38,187 nt of DNA from Phycisphaerales bacterium PN19_bin_20 (GTDB lineage Bacteria; Planctomycetota; Phycisphaerae; Phycisphaerales; UBA1924), in NCBI GenBank assembly GCA_021173225.1, contig JAJOLK010000024.1, positions 1-38,187 of the forward strand, in the 5' to 3' direction. Positions 23,586 to 33,779 of the stretch are shown in pieces. The notes under the pieces were generated by a model. It had not been told where the DNA came from. It saw only the letters and a list, made by a program, of their open reading frames with translations, and searched no databases. The position numbers were made by a program, and so were the translations under genes. Every line of letters begins with the position of its first letter. The first letter of the stretch is position 1.

Positions 23586-25319
23586 TTAGCTTGAGAGTTG
23601 GCGGAGGAGCGCCTCGCGCAGCGCAGCAGCGTCGCCCCGGCCGGCGCTGGCCTTCATAGCCGCACCTACAAGACGCCCGATGGCCTGCTGCCTGCCGGCG
23701 CGGACGTCGGCGACGGCCTGCGGCTGCTCAGTGATCGCCTGCGCGCACCAAGCGTCCAGTGCTTCAGCATCACGAACAACGATGAGCCCGCGCTGGATTG
23801 CGAGCTGCTCGATGAGGCGTGCATCTTGTTGCTGGGGCTCAAGAAGCGTGATGGCTTCGAGCATCTCGCCGACGCTTTGGGCGCTGATAGAGCCGGCATC
23901 ACGCAGGCGCGCGAGGCCGGCGAGTGCGTCGGCCGTGATGCCCAGGTCTGAGAAGAGCGTGACAAAGGCCTCGGCGGCGGCGTGGGACGAATGCTGGGCC
24001 GAGTGCTGAGCAATTGCCTGGGCTGAGCTTTGCGCGGCGCGTTCGTTGGCCAGCTTGAAGCCGTGCTGCAGGATGATGTTGGCGCACTGACGCCCGGCTT
24101 TGGTGTGGGGCACGCCGAGGGCAACGGCGGCGGTGACCGCGCGCTCGAAGAGCTGGCAGACGGGCGGCTCTTCGATAAGGGCCGCGGCCTCTTTGGCTGA
24201 GAGTTCAAAGTCGCGCATCCAGCGGCGCTGGCGCAGGTCTGGGGCCTCGGTGAGGGTGGCGCGGACCTGCTCGACAAACGTGTGGCTCAGCAGCACCGGG
24301 GGCAGGTCTGGCTCAGGAAAGTAGCGGTAATCGTGGGCGTCTTCCTTTGATCGCTGAAGCGTGGTGATCTGGCGGGCGTCGTCCCACCCGCGGGTGGTCT
24401 TGGTGCCCGCGGCGTGGACGCGCTGGTCTTGCAGCCAGCGGGCGGGCTGCTCGCGCAGCTCGTGCTCGATGGCCCCGCGAACGGCGCGGAAGCTGTTGAG
24501 GTTCTTGACCTCGCTGATGGGGGTGCGGACGGTGGTGGCGTTGTCGAGCGTCAGCTCACAGTTGATGTTGGGCTCAAAGCGGATGTGGCCCTTCTGCATA
24601 ACGCCGAGGGTGACGCCCAGGTGGCGGCAGAAGGTGCGCAGGTGCTGGCAGAAGATCACGACCTGCTCGGGGCTTGAGAAGTCTGGCTGTGTGACGATCT
24701 CAAGCAGGGCGGTGCCGGTGCGGTTGAGGTCAACGATGGAGTGGTCGAGTCGGCCGCCGCCGGGGGCCTCGTGCATGAGCTTGCCGGCGTCTTCTTCGAG
24801 GTGTGCGCGGATGATCCCGATGCGGACGGTGGGTGCGTCCCAGTCCACCTGCACGGTGGAGTTTTGGTTGGTGGTGGGCACGGTGGAGTTTTGGTTGGTG
24901 GTGGGCGCGGCAGTGGCAGCGGTCAGTGCGCGGGGCAGGTCAACGGCGCCGTCGAAGCAGACCGGCAGGTCGTACTGGCTGATCTGGTAGCCCTTGGGCA
25001 TGTCGGCGTAGAAGTAGCTCTTGCGATCAAACCGGGTGCGCGGGGCGACGCTGCAGCCCAGCGCAAGCCCGACGGCCACGCTCATCCGCAGCGCCTCGGC
25101 GTTGACGCGCGGCAACGCGCCTGGCAGCCCTAGCACCACAGGATCAATCAACGTGTTGGCGCACAGACCCTCATCACCACCGGCGGGCACGCCCCCGGGC
25201 AGCGCGGCGGCAGGGCTTGACACGCGGCTGAAAGCCTTGGACCGGCACGCGAGCTCGATGTGGACCTCAAGCCCGATGATCGGTCTGACACTGACGATCT
25301 GTGGGGCGGCGGTGGTCAT
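23586..25319 (-). CDS. gatB: aspartyl/glutamyl-tRNA amidotransferase subunit B
   Basis: GatB is the kinase/tRNA-binding subunit of GatCAB, which turns Glu-tRNA(Gln) and Asp-tRNA(Asn) into Gln- and Asn-tRNA. The family's blocks are present: IGLEVHIEL, RKSYFYADMPKGYQISQ, HLEEDAGKLMHE, DLNRTGTALLEIVT and RFEPNINCEL. The C-terminal YqeY-like helical domain ends with GAAMKASAGRGD. At 577 residues it is longer than the usual ~480-500. The extra length comes from a duplicated TTNQNSTVP segment near residue 150 (an exact 27-bp duplication), an Ala/Gln/Ser/His-rich insertion near residue 440, and a slightly longer tail. gatA and gatC are not in the window. No ribosome-binding site is seen before the ATG. 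Confidence 0.93.
   Translation of the reverse strand: MTTAAPQIVSVRPIIGLEVHIELACRSKAFSRVSSPAAALPGGVPAGGDEGLCANTLIDPVVLGLPGALPRVNAEALRMSVAVGLALGCSVAPRTRFDRKSYFYADMPKGYQISQYDLPVCFDGAVDLPRALTAATAAPTTNQNSTVPTTNQNSTVQVDWDAPTVRIGIIRAHLEEDAGKLMHEAPGGGRLDHSIVDLNRTGTALLEIVTQPDFSSPEQVVIFCQHLRTFCRHLGVTLGVMQKGHIRFEPNINCELTLDNATTVRTPISEVKNLNSFRAVRGAIEHELREQPARWLQDQRVHAAGTKTTRGWDDARQITTLQRSKEDAHDYRYFPEPDLPPVLLSHTFVEQVRATLTEAPDLRQRRWMRDFELSAKEAAALIEEPPVCQLFERAVTAAVALGVPHTKAGRQCANIILQHGFKLANERAAQSSAQAIAQHSAQHSSHAAAEAFVTLFSDLGITADALAGLARLRDAGSISAQSVGEMLEAITLLEPQQQDARLIEQLAIQRGLIVVRDAEALDAWCAQAITEQPQAVADVRAGRQQAIGRLVGAAMKASAGRGDAAALREALLRQLSS
24852..24905. repeat. exact 27-bp tandem duplication inside gatB
   Basis: Positions 24852-24878 and 24879-24905 are identical. 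The duplication keeps the frame and encodes PTTNQNSTV twice, in a poorly conserved loop between two conserved GatB blocks. Confidence 0.95.
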
Positions 25320-25435
25320 GCGGTTGCTTTGGGTGGGCGGAGGAGTGGGCGGAGGAGCGGGCGGGGTGTACGGAGCGTGCGACTTTAGTCTTGGGCACGC
25401 CGTGGCTTGGTGGTTGGCCTTCGCTGGGAGCCAGA

Positions 25436-25497
25436 GGCTGGGGGCCAGAGCGCGGGGGCCAGAGCGTGGGGGCCAGCGCGTGGGGGCCCATACGCTG
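25436..25497. repeat. 14-bp tandem repeat between gatB and pyrC
   Basis: About four imperfect copies of a unit like GGGGGCCAGAGCGC stand in the 185-bp gap between the divergent genes gatB and pyrC, ending within a few bases of the pyrC ribosome-binding site (GGAG at 25497-25500). The frame upstream of pyrC stays open through the array, but no good start lies there. Confidence 0.8.
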
Positions 25498-25504
25498 GAG
25501 CCCG

Positions 25505-26833
25505 ATGAACCACCACGCGCAGAGCCTGCTGATCACCGGTGCCCGCCTGATCGACCCCGCGACCGGGACCGACACGAAGACCGACATTGCGCTTGAGGGC
25601 GGCGTGGTCGCGGCGATCGGGCACGGGCTGCCGCGCGGGCCGGCGCAGCGCGTCATTGATGCGCGCGGGCGGATCGTGACGCCCGGGCTGATCGACCCGC
25701 ACGTACACCTGCGCGAGCCGGGCAACGAGCGGGCCGAGACGATCGCCAGCGGGACGGCGGCGGCGGTCAGCGGCGGCTTTACCAGCCTGTGCTGCATGCC
25801 CAACACAACGCCCACGCTCGACAACGAGGTGATGGTGCGGTTTGTCTATGAGCGAGCCCGCACCACCGGCGCGTGCCGCGTCTTCCCGGTCGCGGCGGCG
25901 ACCAAAGGGCGGCACGGCGTCGAGCTCGCCGAGCTTGAGCTGATGGCGCGGGCCGGGGCCGTGGGTTTTAGTGACGATGGCGACTGCGTGGCGAGCGCGC
26001 AGATGATGCAGCGCGTGCTGGTCACGGCCAAGGCGACAGGGCGGTGCTTCATGCAGCATTGCCAGGATCATGAGCTCTCGCGCGGCGGGGTGATGCACGC
26101 AGGTGAGGTCAGCGCCCGGCTGGGCCTGGGCGGGTGGCCCAGGGCGGCGGAGGAAGTCATTATCGACCGTGACGTGCGGCTGAACGCGGGCGTTGGGTGC
26201 GCGTATCACGTGCAGCACATGTCCAGCGGGGGCTCGGTCGAGATCATCAGGCGAGCGCGGGCGGCGGGTCTGGCGGTGACGGCGGAGGTCACGCCGCACC
26301 ACCTGCTGCTGACGTGCGACGCGATCGAGCGCAGCGGGTACGACACCGGGTACAAGATGAACCCGCCGCTGCGAGAAGCGGGTGATGTTGCGTTGCTGCT
26401 CGAGGGCGTCGCGGACGGAACAATCACGGTGCTGGGGACGGATCACGCGCCGCACACCAGCGAGTCAAAGCTGGTGCCGTTTGACGCGGCGACGTTTGGG
26501 ATCGTTGGGCTCGAGACGGCCCTGGCGCTGTATGTGAAGGCGCTGGTTGAGCCGGGGGTGATTGGCTGGCCGCGGCTGATTGCAATGATGAGCACCGAGC
26601 CGGCGGCGCTGTGCGGGCTGGACAAGGCGACGGAGGGTTTCACGTGCGGGCTGGGACGCTTGGCGGTCGGCGGGCCGGCGGATGTAACGATGATCGATCC
26701 GGAGCTGGCGTGGACAATTGGTGCCGATGATCTGGTGGGCCAGAGCGGCAACTCGCCGTTTGTTGGCACGACGGTGCGCGGGCGCGCGGTGCTGACGGTG
26801 GTCGGCGGGGTTGTGCGGCATGAGTTGGCGTGA
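25505..26833 (+). CDS. pyrC: dihydroorotase
   Basis: The enzyme closes carbamoyl aspartate to dihydroorotate in pyrimidine synthesis. The metal-binding motif DPHVHLREPG, with His66 and His68, places it in the class I (amidohydrolase) dihydroorotases. The later TDHAPH motif with the catalytic Asp is also present, and so is the C-terminal GLGRLAVGGPADVTMID block. The 442-residue length fits class I. The ATG is preceded by GGAG at 4 nt. The frame is open further upstream through a repeat array, but those residues are low complexity. Catalytic residues appear intact, so it is likely the active enzyme and not the inactive homologue found beside some aspartate transcarbamoylases. pyrB is not in the window. 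Confidence 0.94.
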   Translation: MNHHAQSLLITGARLIDPATGTDTKTDIALEGGVVAAIGHGLPRGPAQRVIDARGRIVTPGLIDPHVHLREPGNERAETIASGTAAAVSGGFTSLCCMPNTTPTLDNEVMVRFVYERARTTGACRVFPVAAATKGRHGVELAELELMARAGAVGFSDDGDCVASAQMMQRVLVTAKATGRCFMQHCQDHELSRGGVMHAGEVSARLGLGGWPRAAEEVIIDRDVRLNAGVGCAYHVQHMSSGGSVEIIRRARAAGLAVTAEVTPHHLLLTCDAIERSGYDTGYKMNPPLREAGDVALLLEGVADGTITVLGTDHAPHTSESKLVPFDAATFGIVGLETALALYVKALVEPGVIGWPRLIAMMSTEPAALCGLDKATEGFTCGLGRLAVGGPADVTMIDPELAWTIGADDLVGQSGNSPFVGTTVRGRAVLTVVGGVVRHELA

Positions 26834-27126
26834 GCGATCTCGGCCGCGCAGTTGCCCGTTGGTGCGCGTTGATGGCAAGGCTTGCCGGCGCGACCGAGCC
26901 CGCTGCTGAGGGGGGTCTGGCGGCTGAATCGGGTGCATCCGTGGCTTCAAGTTGGTCGTATGTTCAGGTGTTCCCCGGGCGCATTTATCCTGGCGCGGGG
27001 TTGAGCCGATAGAACCAGTGAGTGCATCCGCCGGCGCGCGTTCAGAAGCGTGCGCCAGCGTTCCATGTCCGCGCTACCAAACCCGGGGCTTCGACCCCGG
27101 CGGTCGCGACAGCGAGGGTGCACACC
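26834..27126 (+). other. 293-bp intergenic region between pyrC and prkA
   Basis: I see no convincing gene here. A GTG overlapping the pyrC stop (26830) opens a 60-codon frame without any recognisable feature, probably chance. A short inverted repeat lies at 26874-26886 (GGCAA-GGC-TTGCC), and a 6-bp-stem hairpin (CCGGGG/CCCCGG) around 27080-27098 stands ~30 bp before the prkA start. The region must hold the prkA promoter. No clear -35/-10 pair is visible. Confidence 0.4.
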
Positions 27127-29397
<2,271 letters not shown>

Positions 29398-29790
29398 GTT
29401 TTAGTGGCGACAAGTAAGGGCGCACCACTCTACCGGGCGATCTGCGGAAGTCGCCACATGGGTTACATCGACCATGACGCCCGTCGGAGCAATCACGGCA
29501 GGGCTTTCGCACGGGCAGGCACCAGTGCTCGCGCTGGGCCAGGGTGCGCCCATCCCCGAGGACTGACGCGCGGAGTTTGACGCCGCGGCGCGCCACCCGC
29601 TGGTGGTGCGGATGCGCCAGCTGTTCATCAACACGTACAAGCCGGTGATGGACGACGCGTTGACGCGGACCTTCGGCACGATGGCCGGAAACCGCCTGTG
29701 GTGCGAGCAGAACCTATCGAAGTGGCTCAGCTGTGGGCGTGTTTGACGCGCGTCACGTAAGGTTTAAACAGGCCAGACCTTCGGCCCCGA
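29398..29790 (+). other. degenerate region after prkA
   Basis: No intact gene of clear ancestry lies in this 393-bp gap. Beside the interrupted frame listed separately, a 58-codon frame runs from a GTG at 29404 to a stop at 29580 in another phase; either may be a remnant of the same older gene. The octamer GTTTAAAC, a perfect AT-rich palindrome rare in such GC-rich DNA, lies at 29762-29769 just before the guaA stop. Confidence 0.4.
29474..29746 (+). pseudogene. short interrupted reading frame of unknown origin
   Basis: From an ATG at 29474 a frame of 91 codons is broken by one TGA at 29564-29566. The first 30 codons encode a Gly/Pro/Ala-rich peptide. After the stop the frame continues with a more protein-like segment (RMRQLFINTYKPVMDD, then RTFGTMAGNRLW) to a TGA at 29744. 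The downstream segment has balanced, helix-like composition, unlike chance translation of GC-rich DNA. I do not recognise it. It may be the end of a gene lost after prkA. Confidence 0.35.
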
Positions 29791-31407
29791 TCACTCCCAC
29801 TCGATAGTCGCCGGCGGCTTGCTCGATATGTCGTACACCACGCGGTTCACGCCGCGGACCTCGTTGATGATCCGGTTGCTCACGCGCGCCAGCAGCTCGT
29901 AGTCCAGTCGGGCCCAGTCCGCCGTCATGAAGTCTTCGGTCGTCACCGCGCGGATCGCCACCGTGCTCTCGTACGTCCGCCCGTCACCCATCACGCCCAC
30001 GCTGCGCACCGGCAGCAGCACCGCGAAGACCTGGCTGGTGCTGCGGTAGACCCCCGCGGCGTGAATCTCATCGAGCAGAATCCGATCGCAACTGCGAAGC
30101 ACGTCAAGCTTCTCGCGCGTTACTTCACCCAGCACGCGGACCGCCAGGCCCGGGCCCGGGAAAGGGTGCCGCCAGACGAGCTTCTCAGGCAGGCCCAGCA
30201 CCTCGCCAAGCTTGCGGACCTCGTCCTTGAACAGGTCGCGCAGCGGCTCGACAAGCTCAAAGGCCATGTCCTTGGGCAGCCCGCCGACGTTGTGGTGCAG
30301 CTTGATGCCCGCGCTGGTCCCGGCGTGCCCGTGCCCGCTCTCGATAACGTCTGGGTAGAGCGTGCCCTGGGCCAAGAACCTGACGCTCCCGCCCTTGGCC
30401 TGCACGACCTTGGCCGCCTCTTGATTGAAGACCTCGATGAACCGGTGTCCGATGCGCCGGCGCTTTTCTTGCGGGTCTGTTACGCCCGCGAGATCGCCCA
30501 GAAACTGCGCCTCGGCGTCGGCGGTGACAAGGCTCATGCGGAAGTGGTCGCGGAAGGTGTGCTCGACAAACTGCCGCTCGTTCATGCGCAGCAGCCCGTT
30601 GTCAACAAACACGCACGTAAGCTGCTCGCCGATGGCCCGGTGCAGCAGCGCCGCAACGACCGAAGAATCAACCCCGCCCGAGAGCCCGCACAGCACGCGC
30701 GAGCTGCCCACGCGCGTCCGCACGGTCTCAATGGCCGTCTGCAGGTAATCGGCCATCGCCCAGTCGCCCGCGCACTTGCAGACCTCGTACAGGAAGTTTT
30801 CGATGATCTCGGCACCCTGCGGCGTGTGCGTGACCTCGGGGTGGAACTGCACGCCGTAGAACGTCAGCGCCGGCACATCGCCCCTCGCATGGCGCGCGAT
30901 GCGCACGGCGGCCAGCGGGCACGTGGGCGTGCTGGCCAGCACCGTGCTGGCGCTCTTGAGCTCGGCACCTGCGCCGTCGAGCGACACCTGGTCGCCGTGG
31001 CTCATCCAGACCGTCGCCTGTTCGGGCAGTGCGTGCAGCAACCCTGTGCGGTCGCGGACGGTCACGCTCGCGCGCCCGAACTCACGGTGCTCCGCCTTGG
31101 CGACCTGCGCACCCAGAAGCTTGCTGGCGATCTGCATCCCGTAGCAGATGCCCAGGATCGGCACGCCTAGCTCGAAGATCTTCGGATCGCACGTGGGCGC
31201 GCCAGCGTCGTACACGCTCGCCGGCCCGCCCGAAAGGATGATGCCCTTGGGCTTGCGCGCGGCGATCTGCTCCGCGGGCGTTTCGGGCCGAATGACCATC
31301 GAGAAGACGCCCGCCTCACGCACGCGGCGCGCGATCAGCTGTGCCGTCTGGCTGCCAAAGTCGAGGATCAGCACCGTCTCGCGCCCGTGCCCCGCGTCAC
31401 TGCCCAT
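29791..31407 (-). CDS. guaA: GMP synthase (glutamine-hydrolysing)
   Basis: The enzyme aminates XMP to GMP with glutamine and ATP. The N-terminal class I glutamine amidotransferase domain has its nucleophile Cys88 in GICYGMQ and the later HPEV segment. The ATP-pyrophosphatase domain has the P-loop [10 protein letters not shown]. The C-terminal dimerisation domain ends with the family's KPPATIEWE. At 538 residues the length is normal. The ATG follows AGGAG at 6 nt. It probably shares a transcript with argH, which ends 141 bp upstream on the same strand; the two are unrelated in pathway. Confidence 0.97.
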   Translation of the reverse strand: MGSDAGHGRETVLILDFGSQTAQLIARRVREAGVFSMVIRPETPAEQIAARKPKGIILSGGPASVYDAGAPTCDPKIFELGVPILGICYGMQIASKLLGAQVAKAEHREFGRASVTVRDRTGLLHALPEQATVWMSHGDQVSLDGAGAELKSASTVLASTPTCPLAAVRIARHARGDVPALTFYGVQFHPEVTHTPQGAEIIENFLYEVCKCAGDWAMADYLQTAIETVRTRVGSSRVLCGLSGGVDSSVVAALLHRAIGEQLTCVFVDNGLLRMNERQFVEHTFRDHFRMSLVTADAEAQFLGDLAGVTDPQEKRRRIGHRFIEVFNQEAAKVVQAKGGSVRFLAQGTLYPDVIESGHGHAGTSAGIKLHHNVGGLPKDMAFELVEPLRDLFKDEVRKLGEVLGLPEKLVWRHPFPGPGLAVRVLGEVTREKLDVLRSCDRILLDEIHAAGVYRSTSQVFAVLLPVRSVGVMGDGRTYESTVAIRAVTTEDFMTADWARLDYELLARVSNRIINEVRGVNRVVYDISSKPPATIEWE

Positions 31408-31548
31408 GGCTCACTCCTGCCCCAACGCCGGCGCTGCAAGCCCGCGGCGGGGAAGGGGAAGTCTAGACGTTGCCAGACGCTGGGGCACTGGTGGTTTGCG
31501 GCACGTGTGGCCCGCGCGGCGCTGGCGTCCGCCACCATTGCGCGTCAA

Positions 31549-32967
31549 TCACTTTCTCGCGCTAGTCATTGCCCGGTGCTCGGCGTCCACCGCCGCACGG
31601 GCCGCGACGATCGCCGCGGCGACGCGCCCGGGTGCCGTGCCGCCCAGCACATCGCGCCGTGAGAGCGTCGCTTCAAGGCTCAGCGCCTCGAAGATATCCG
31701 GCTCGATGCGTGTACCGTGCGGGCCCGCGGCTTGCCGCATCTGCTCGAGGCTCAGCGCGTGCAGGGCCACGCCCAGCTCAAGGGCCCTGCGCGTCAGCAG
31801 CCCGGCGGTGTGGTGCGCGTCACGGAAAGGCACGCCCTTGCGGACCAGATAGTCGGCCAGATCGGTCGCGGCGCTGAACCCGTCGTCCGCCGCCGCCCGC
31901 GTCCGCGCGCCGTGTACCTTCAGCGTGTCCAGCACCGGGCAGGCCATCCGCAGGCACATCAGCAGGTGATCTGTCGAGTCAAACAGCGGCTCTTTGTCCT
32001 CTTGCAAGTCCTTATTATAAGCCAGCGGCAAACCCTTGAGCGTCGTCGCCAGGCTTACCAGTGCGCCAAGCGTGCGCCCGCTCTTGGCCCGTAAGAGCTC
32101 GCAGGCGTCGGGGTTCTTCTTCTGCGGCATCAGGCTGCTGCCGCTGGTTACCGCGTCGTCCATCGTCACAAACCCAAACTCGCTGGTGGTGTAGAGGATC
32201 AGATCCTCGGCCAGACGCGAGAGGTGAATCGAGCACAGCGCGCTGGCCGCGAGAACCTCGAAGACAAAGTCGCGGTCGCTCACGGCGTCAAGGCTGTTGG
32301 CGCTCGGGGCAGTAAAACCAAGGTCAGTTGCGAGCGCGTGGCGGTCGATGCGGTACGCCGTCCCCGCCAGCGCGCCCGAGCCCAGCGGGCAGATATTCAC
32401 GCGCTCCAGCGCACTGTGTAAACGCGCCGCGTCACGCCCGAGCATCTCGAAGTACGCCAGCGCCCAGTGCCCCAGCAGCACCGGCTGCCCCCGCTGCACG
32501 TGGGTGTAGCCCGGCAGCGGGGTCTGCCCGTCACGCTCGGCCAGCGCAACCAGCGCCGCCCGCAGCGTGCAGAGGCCATCGAGCAGCTCTGCGATGCGTC
32601 CGCGCGTCCACAGGCGCAGGTCGGTGGCAACCTGGTCGTTGCGCGAGCGCCCCGTGTGCAGGCGCTTGCCAAGCTCACCCACGCGCGCGATCAGCTCGCG
32701 CTCAACGTAGCTGTGCACGTCCTCTTCGCCGCTGGCCAGCACCGCCGCAGGTTCGCTCTGCGCGGCGTCAAGCACCGCGCGCAGGCCCGCGTGCAGCGCA
32801 AAAACGTCTTGCTCAGTCAGCACGCCAGCCCGGCCCAGCGCGCTGGCCCAGGCGATGCTGCCCTCAACGTCCTGCGCGATCAGCCGCGCGTCGAACCGCA
32901 GCGAGTCGTTGAAGGCCCGGAACAGCGGTGACTGCTTGCCCTCGAACCGTCCGCCATACAACGCCAC
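31549..32967 (-). CDS. argH: argininosuccinate lyase
   Basis: The enzyme splits argininosuccinate into arginine and fumarate, the last step of arginine synthesis. It belongs to the fumarase/aspartase superfamily, whose signature GSSLMPQKKNPD is present. So are the N-terminal block EDVHSYVERELI, TGRSRNDQVATDLRLW, and GYTHVQRGQPV. At 472 residues it is a normal length. The start is GTG at 32967, with AAGGAG at 6 nt; a nearby ATG is in another frame. argG lies 11 kb away with the same orientation. Confidence 0.97.
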   Translation of the reverse strand: MALYGGRFEGKQSPLFRAFNDSLRFDARLIAQDVEGSIAWASALGRAGVLTEQDVFALHAGLRAVLDAAQSEPAAVLASGEEDVHSYVERELIARVGELGKRLHTGRSRNDQVATDLRLWTRGRIAELLDGLCTLRAALVALAERDGQTPLPGYTHVQRGQPVLLGHWALAYFEMLGRDAARLHSALERVNICPLGSGALAGTAYRIDRHALATDLGFTAPSANSLDAVSDRDFVFEVLAASALCSIHLSRLAEDLILYTTSEFGFVTMDDAVTSGSSLMPQKKNPDACELLRAKSGRTLGALVSLATTLKGLPLAYNKDLQEDKEPLFDSTDHLLMCLRMACPVLDTLKVHGARTRAAADDGFSAATDLADYLVRKGVPFRDAHHTAGLLTRRALELGVALHALSLEQMRQAAGPHGTRIEPDIFEALSLEATLSRRDVLGGTAPGRVAAAIVAARAAVDAEHRAMTSARK

Positions 32968-32973
32968 ATGCTG

Positions 32974-32979
32974 CTCCTT
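32974..32979 (-). promoter_or_regulatory. Shine-Dalgarno site that fixes the GTG start of argH
   Basis: AAGGAG on the minus strand, 6 nt before the GTG at 32967. It lies so that an out-of-frame ATG between it and the GTG must be skipped. Confidence 0.7.
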
Positions 32980-33132
32980 GATTTGGCGTCAGCCCGCGTG
33001 GCTTCGCCCACAAACCCGCCTGAGCCGAGGATAGTCGCGGCCGGGTTGGTGCCCGGATGCTCCCCTCCCACAGGGTGATCCGAATCCAGCCATGCCATCC
33101 CTGTTAGGCAGCGGATTAAACTCTCCCGCTGC

Positions 33133-33646
33133 TCGACGCTCTCGGGCATCGGCCCCGCAGACAACGTGCTGTCCTGCAGGGTTCGCGCGGCGGCCAGCAA
33201 GATCACCGCCAAAAGCGAACCCGCGCCGTGCATCGCTGGCACCACCTTCAAGGGTGTGCTCGTTGGGCAGGACAACGCCGGTAACAACGAGGCGCTCTGG
33301 TTCATGAACGCCGCCCGGCCAGCTCACCCTCATTGCGCGCGAGAGCGACACGCTCCCGCGCACCTCCGTCACGATCTACGTATCGGGCACTCTCAACCTT
33401 CGCGCACTGGCCATCAACAAGGCCGGCACCGTCGCCTTCCGCGCCACCGGCCAGCGACCCGGCGTCTCCGTGCTCTACAAGGCCACCTTCGCCGACGGCA
33501 CCGCACATCTGCTGCTCGCTGCCGAAGGCCCTCGCGCCGTGCGGCATCAGTGACAACGCAAGCCCGGGCCCCTTCCCAGGTACCGACGCAGAGCCGACCG
33601 CCGATGACGTCATCATTTCGTCGCCCGCTTTACCGCAGGGTGCTGA
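33133..33646 (+). pseudogene. decayed secreted-protein gene with a dockerin-like tail
   Basis: Piecing together all three frames recovers the C-terminal end of one protein. It first reads GIGPADNVL and then KGVLVGQDNAGNNEALWF. After a one-base shift near 33310 it continues as GQLTLIARESD and INKAGTVAFRATG. After a second shift near 33535 it reads CGISDNASPG and then TADDVI. After a third at about 33615 it reads FVARFTAGC and stops at 33644. The N-A-G-x-V-AF-x-A repeat pattern and the tail are those of planctomycete secreted proteins of the DUF7453/choice-of-anchor sort. At least three frameshifts and no visible start make it a pseudogene. It lies tail-to-tail with an intact gene carrying the same tail type. 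Confidence 0.75.
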
Positions 33647-33779
33647 AGAAGAGCTCGAAGGATCGAGGGATCGAGGGAGCGAGCTGCTCATTGCAGGCTC
33701 GGGTGCTCATCACGGGCGCACGGCAGAACTTGCCGCGGCGCGCTCTCATATCATGTGCCCCACCCGCACGCACCCCCGC

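Noticed and set aside
26830..27012. 60-codon frame overlapping the pyrC stop
   Set aside because: Although the GTGA overlap resembles coupling, the product has no motif and composition fits chance translation.
27075..27100. Hairpin CCGGGG-CTTCGA-CCCCGG that resembles a tRNA T-arm
   Set aside because: The loop does not align as TTCRANY in the right register, and no acceptor or anticodon arm fits around it.
29762..29769. GTTTAAAC as part of a dif site
   Set aside because: The flanking bases do not match the XerC and XerD half-sites of known dif sites; only the palindrome itself is notable.
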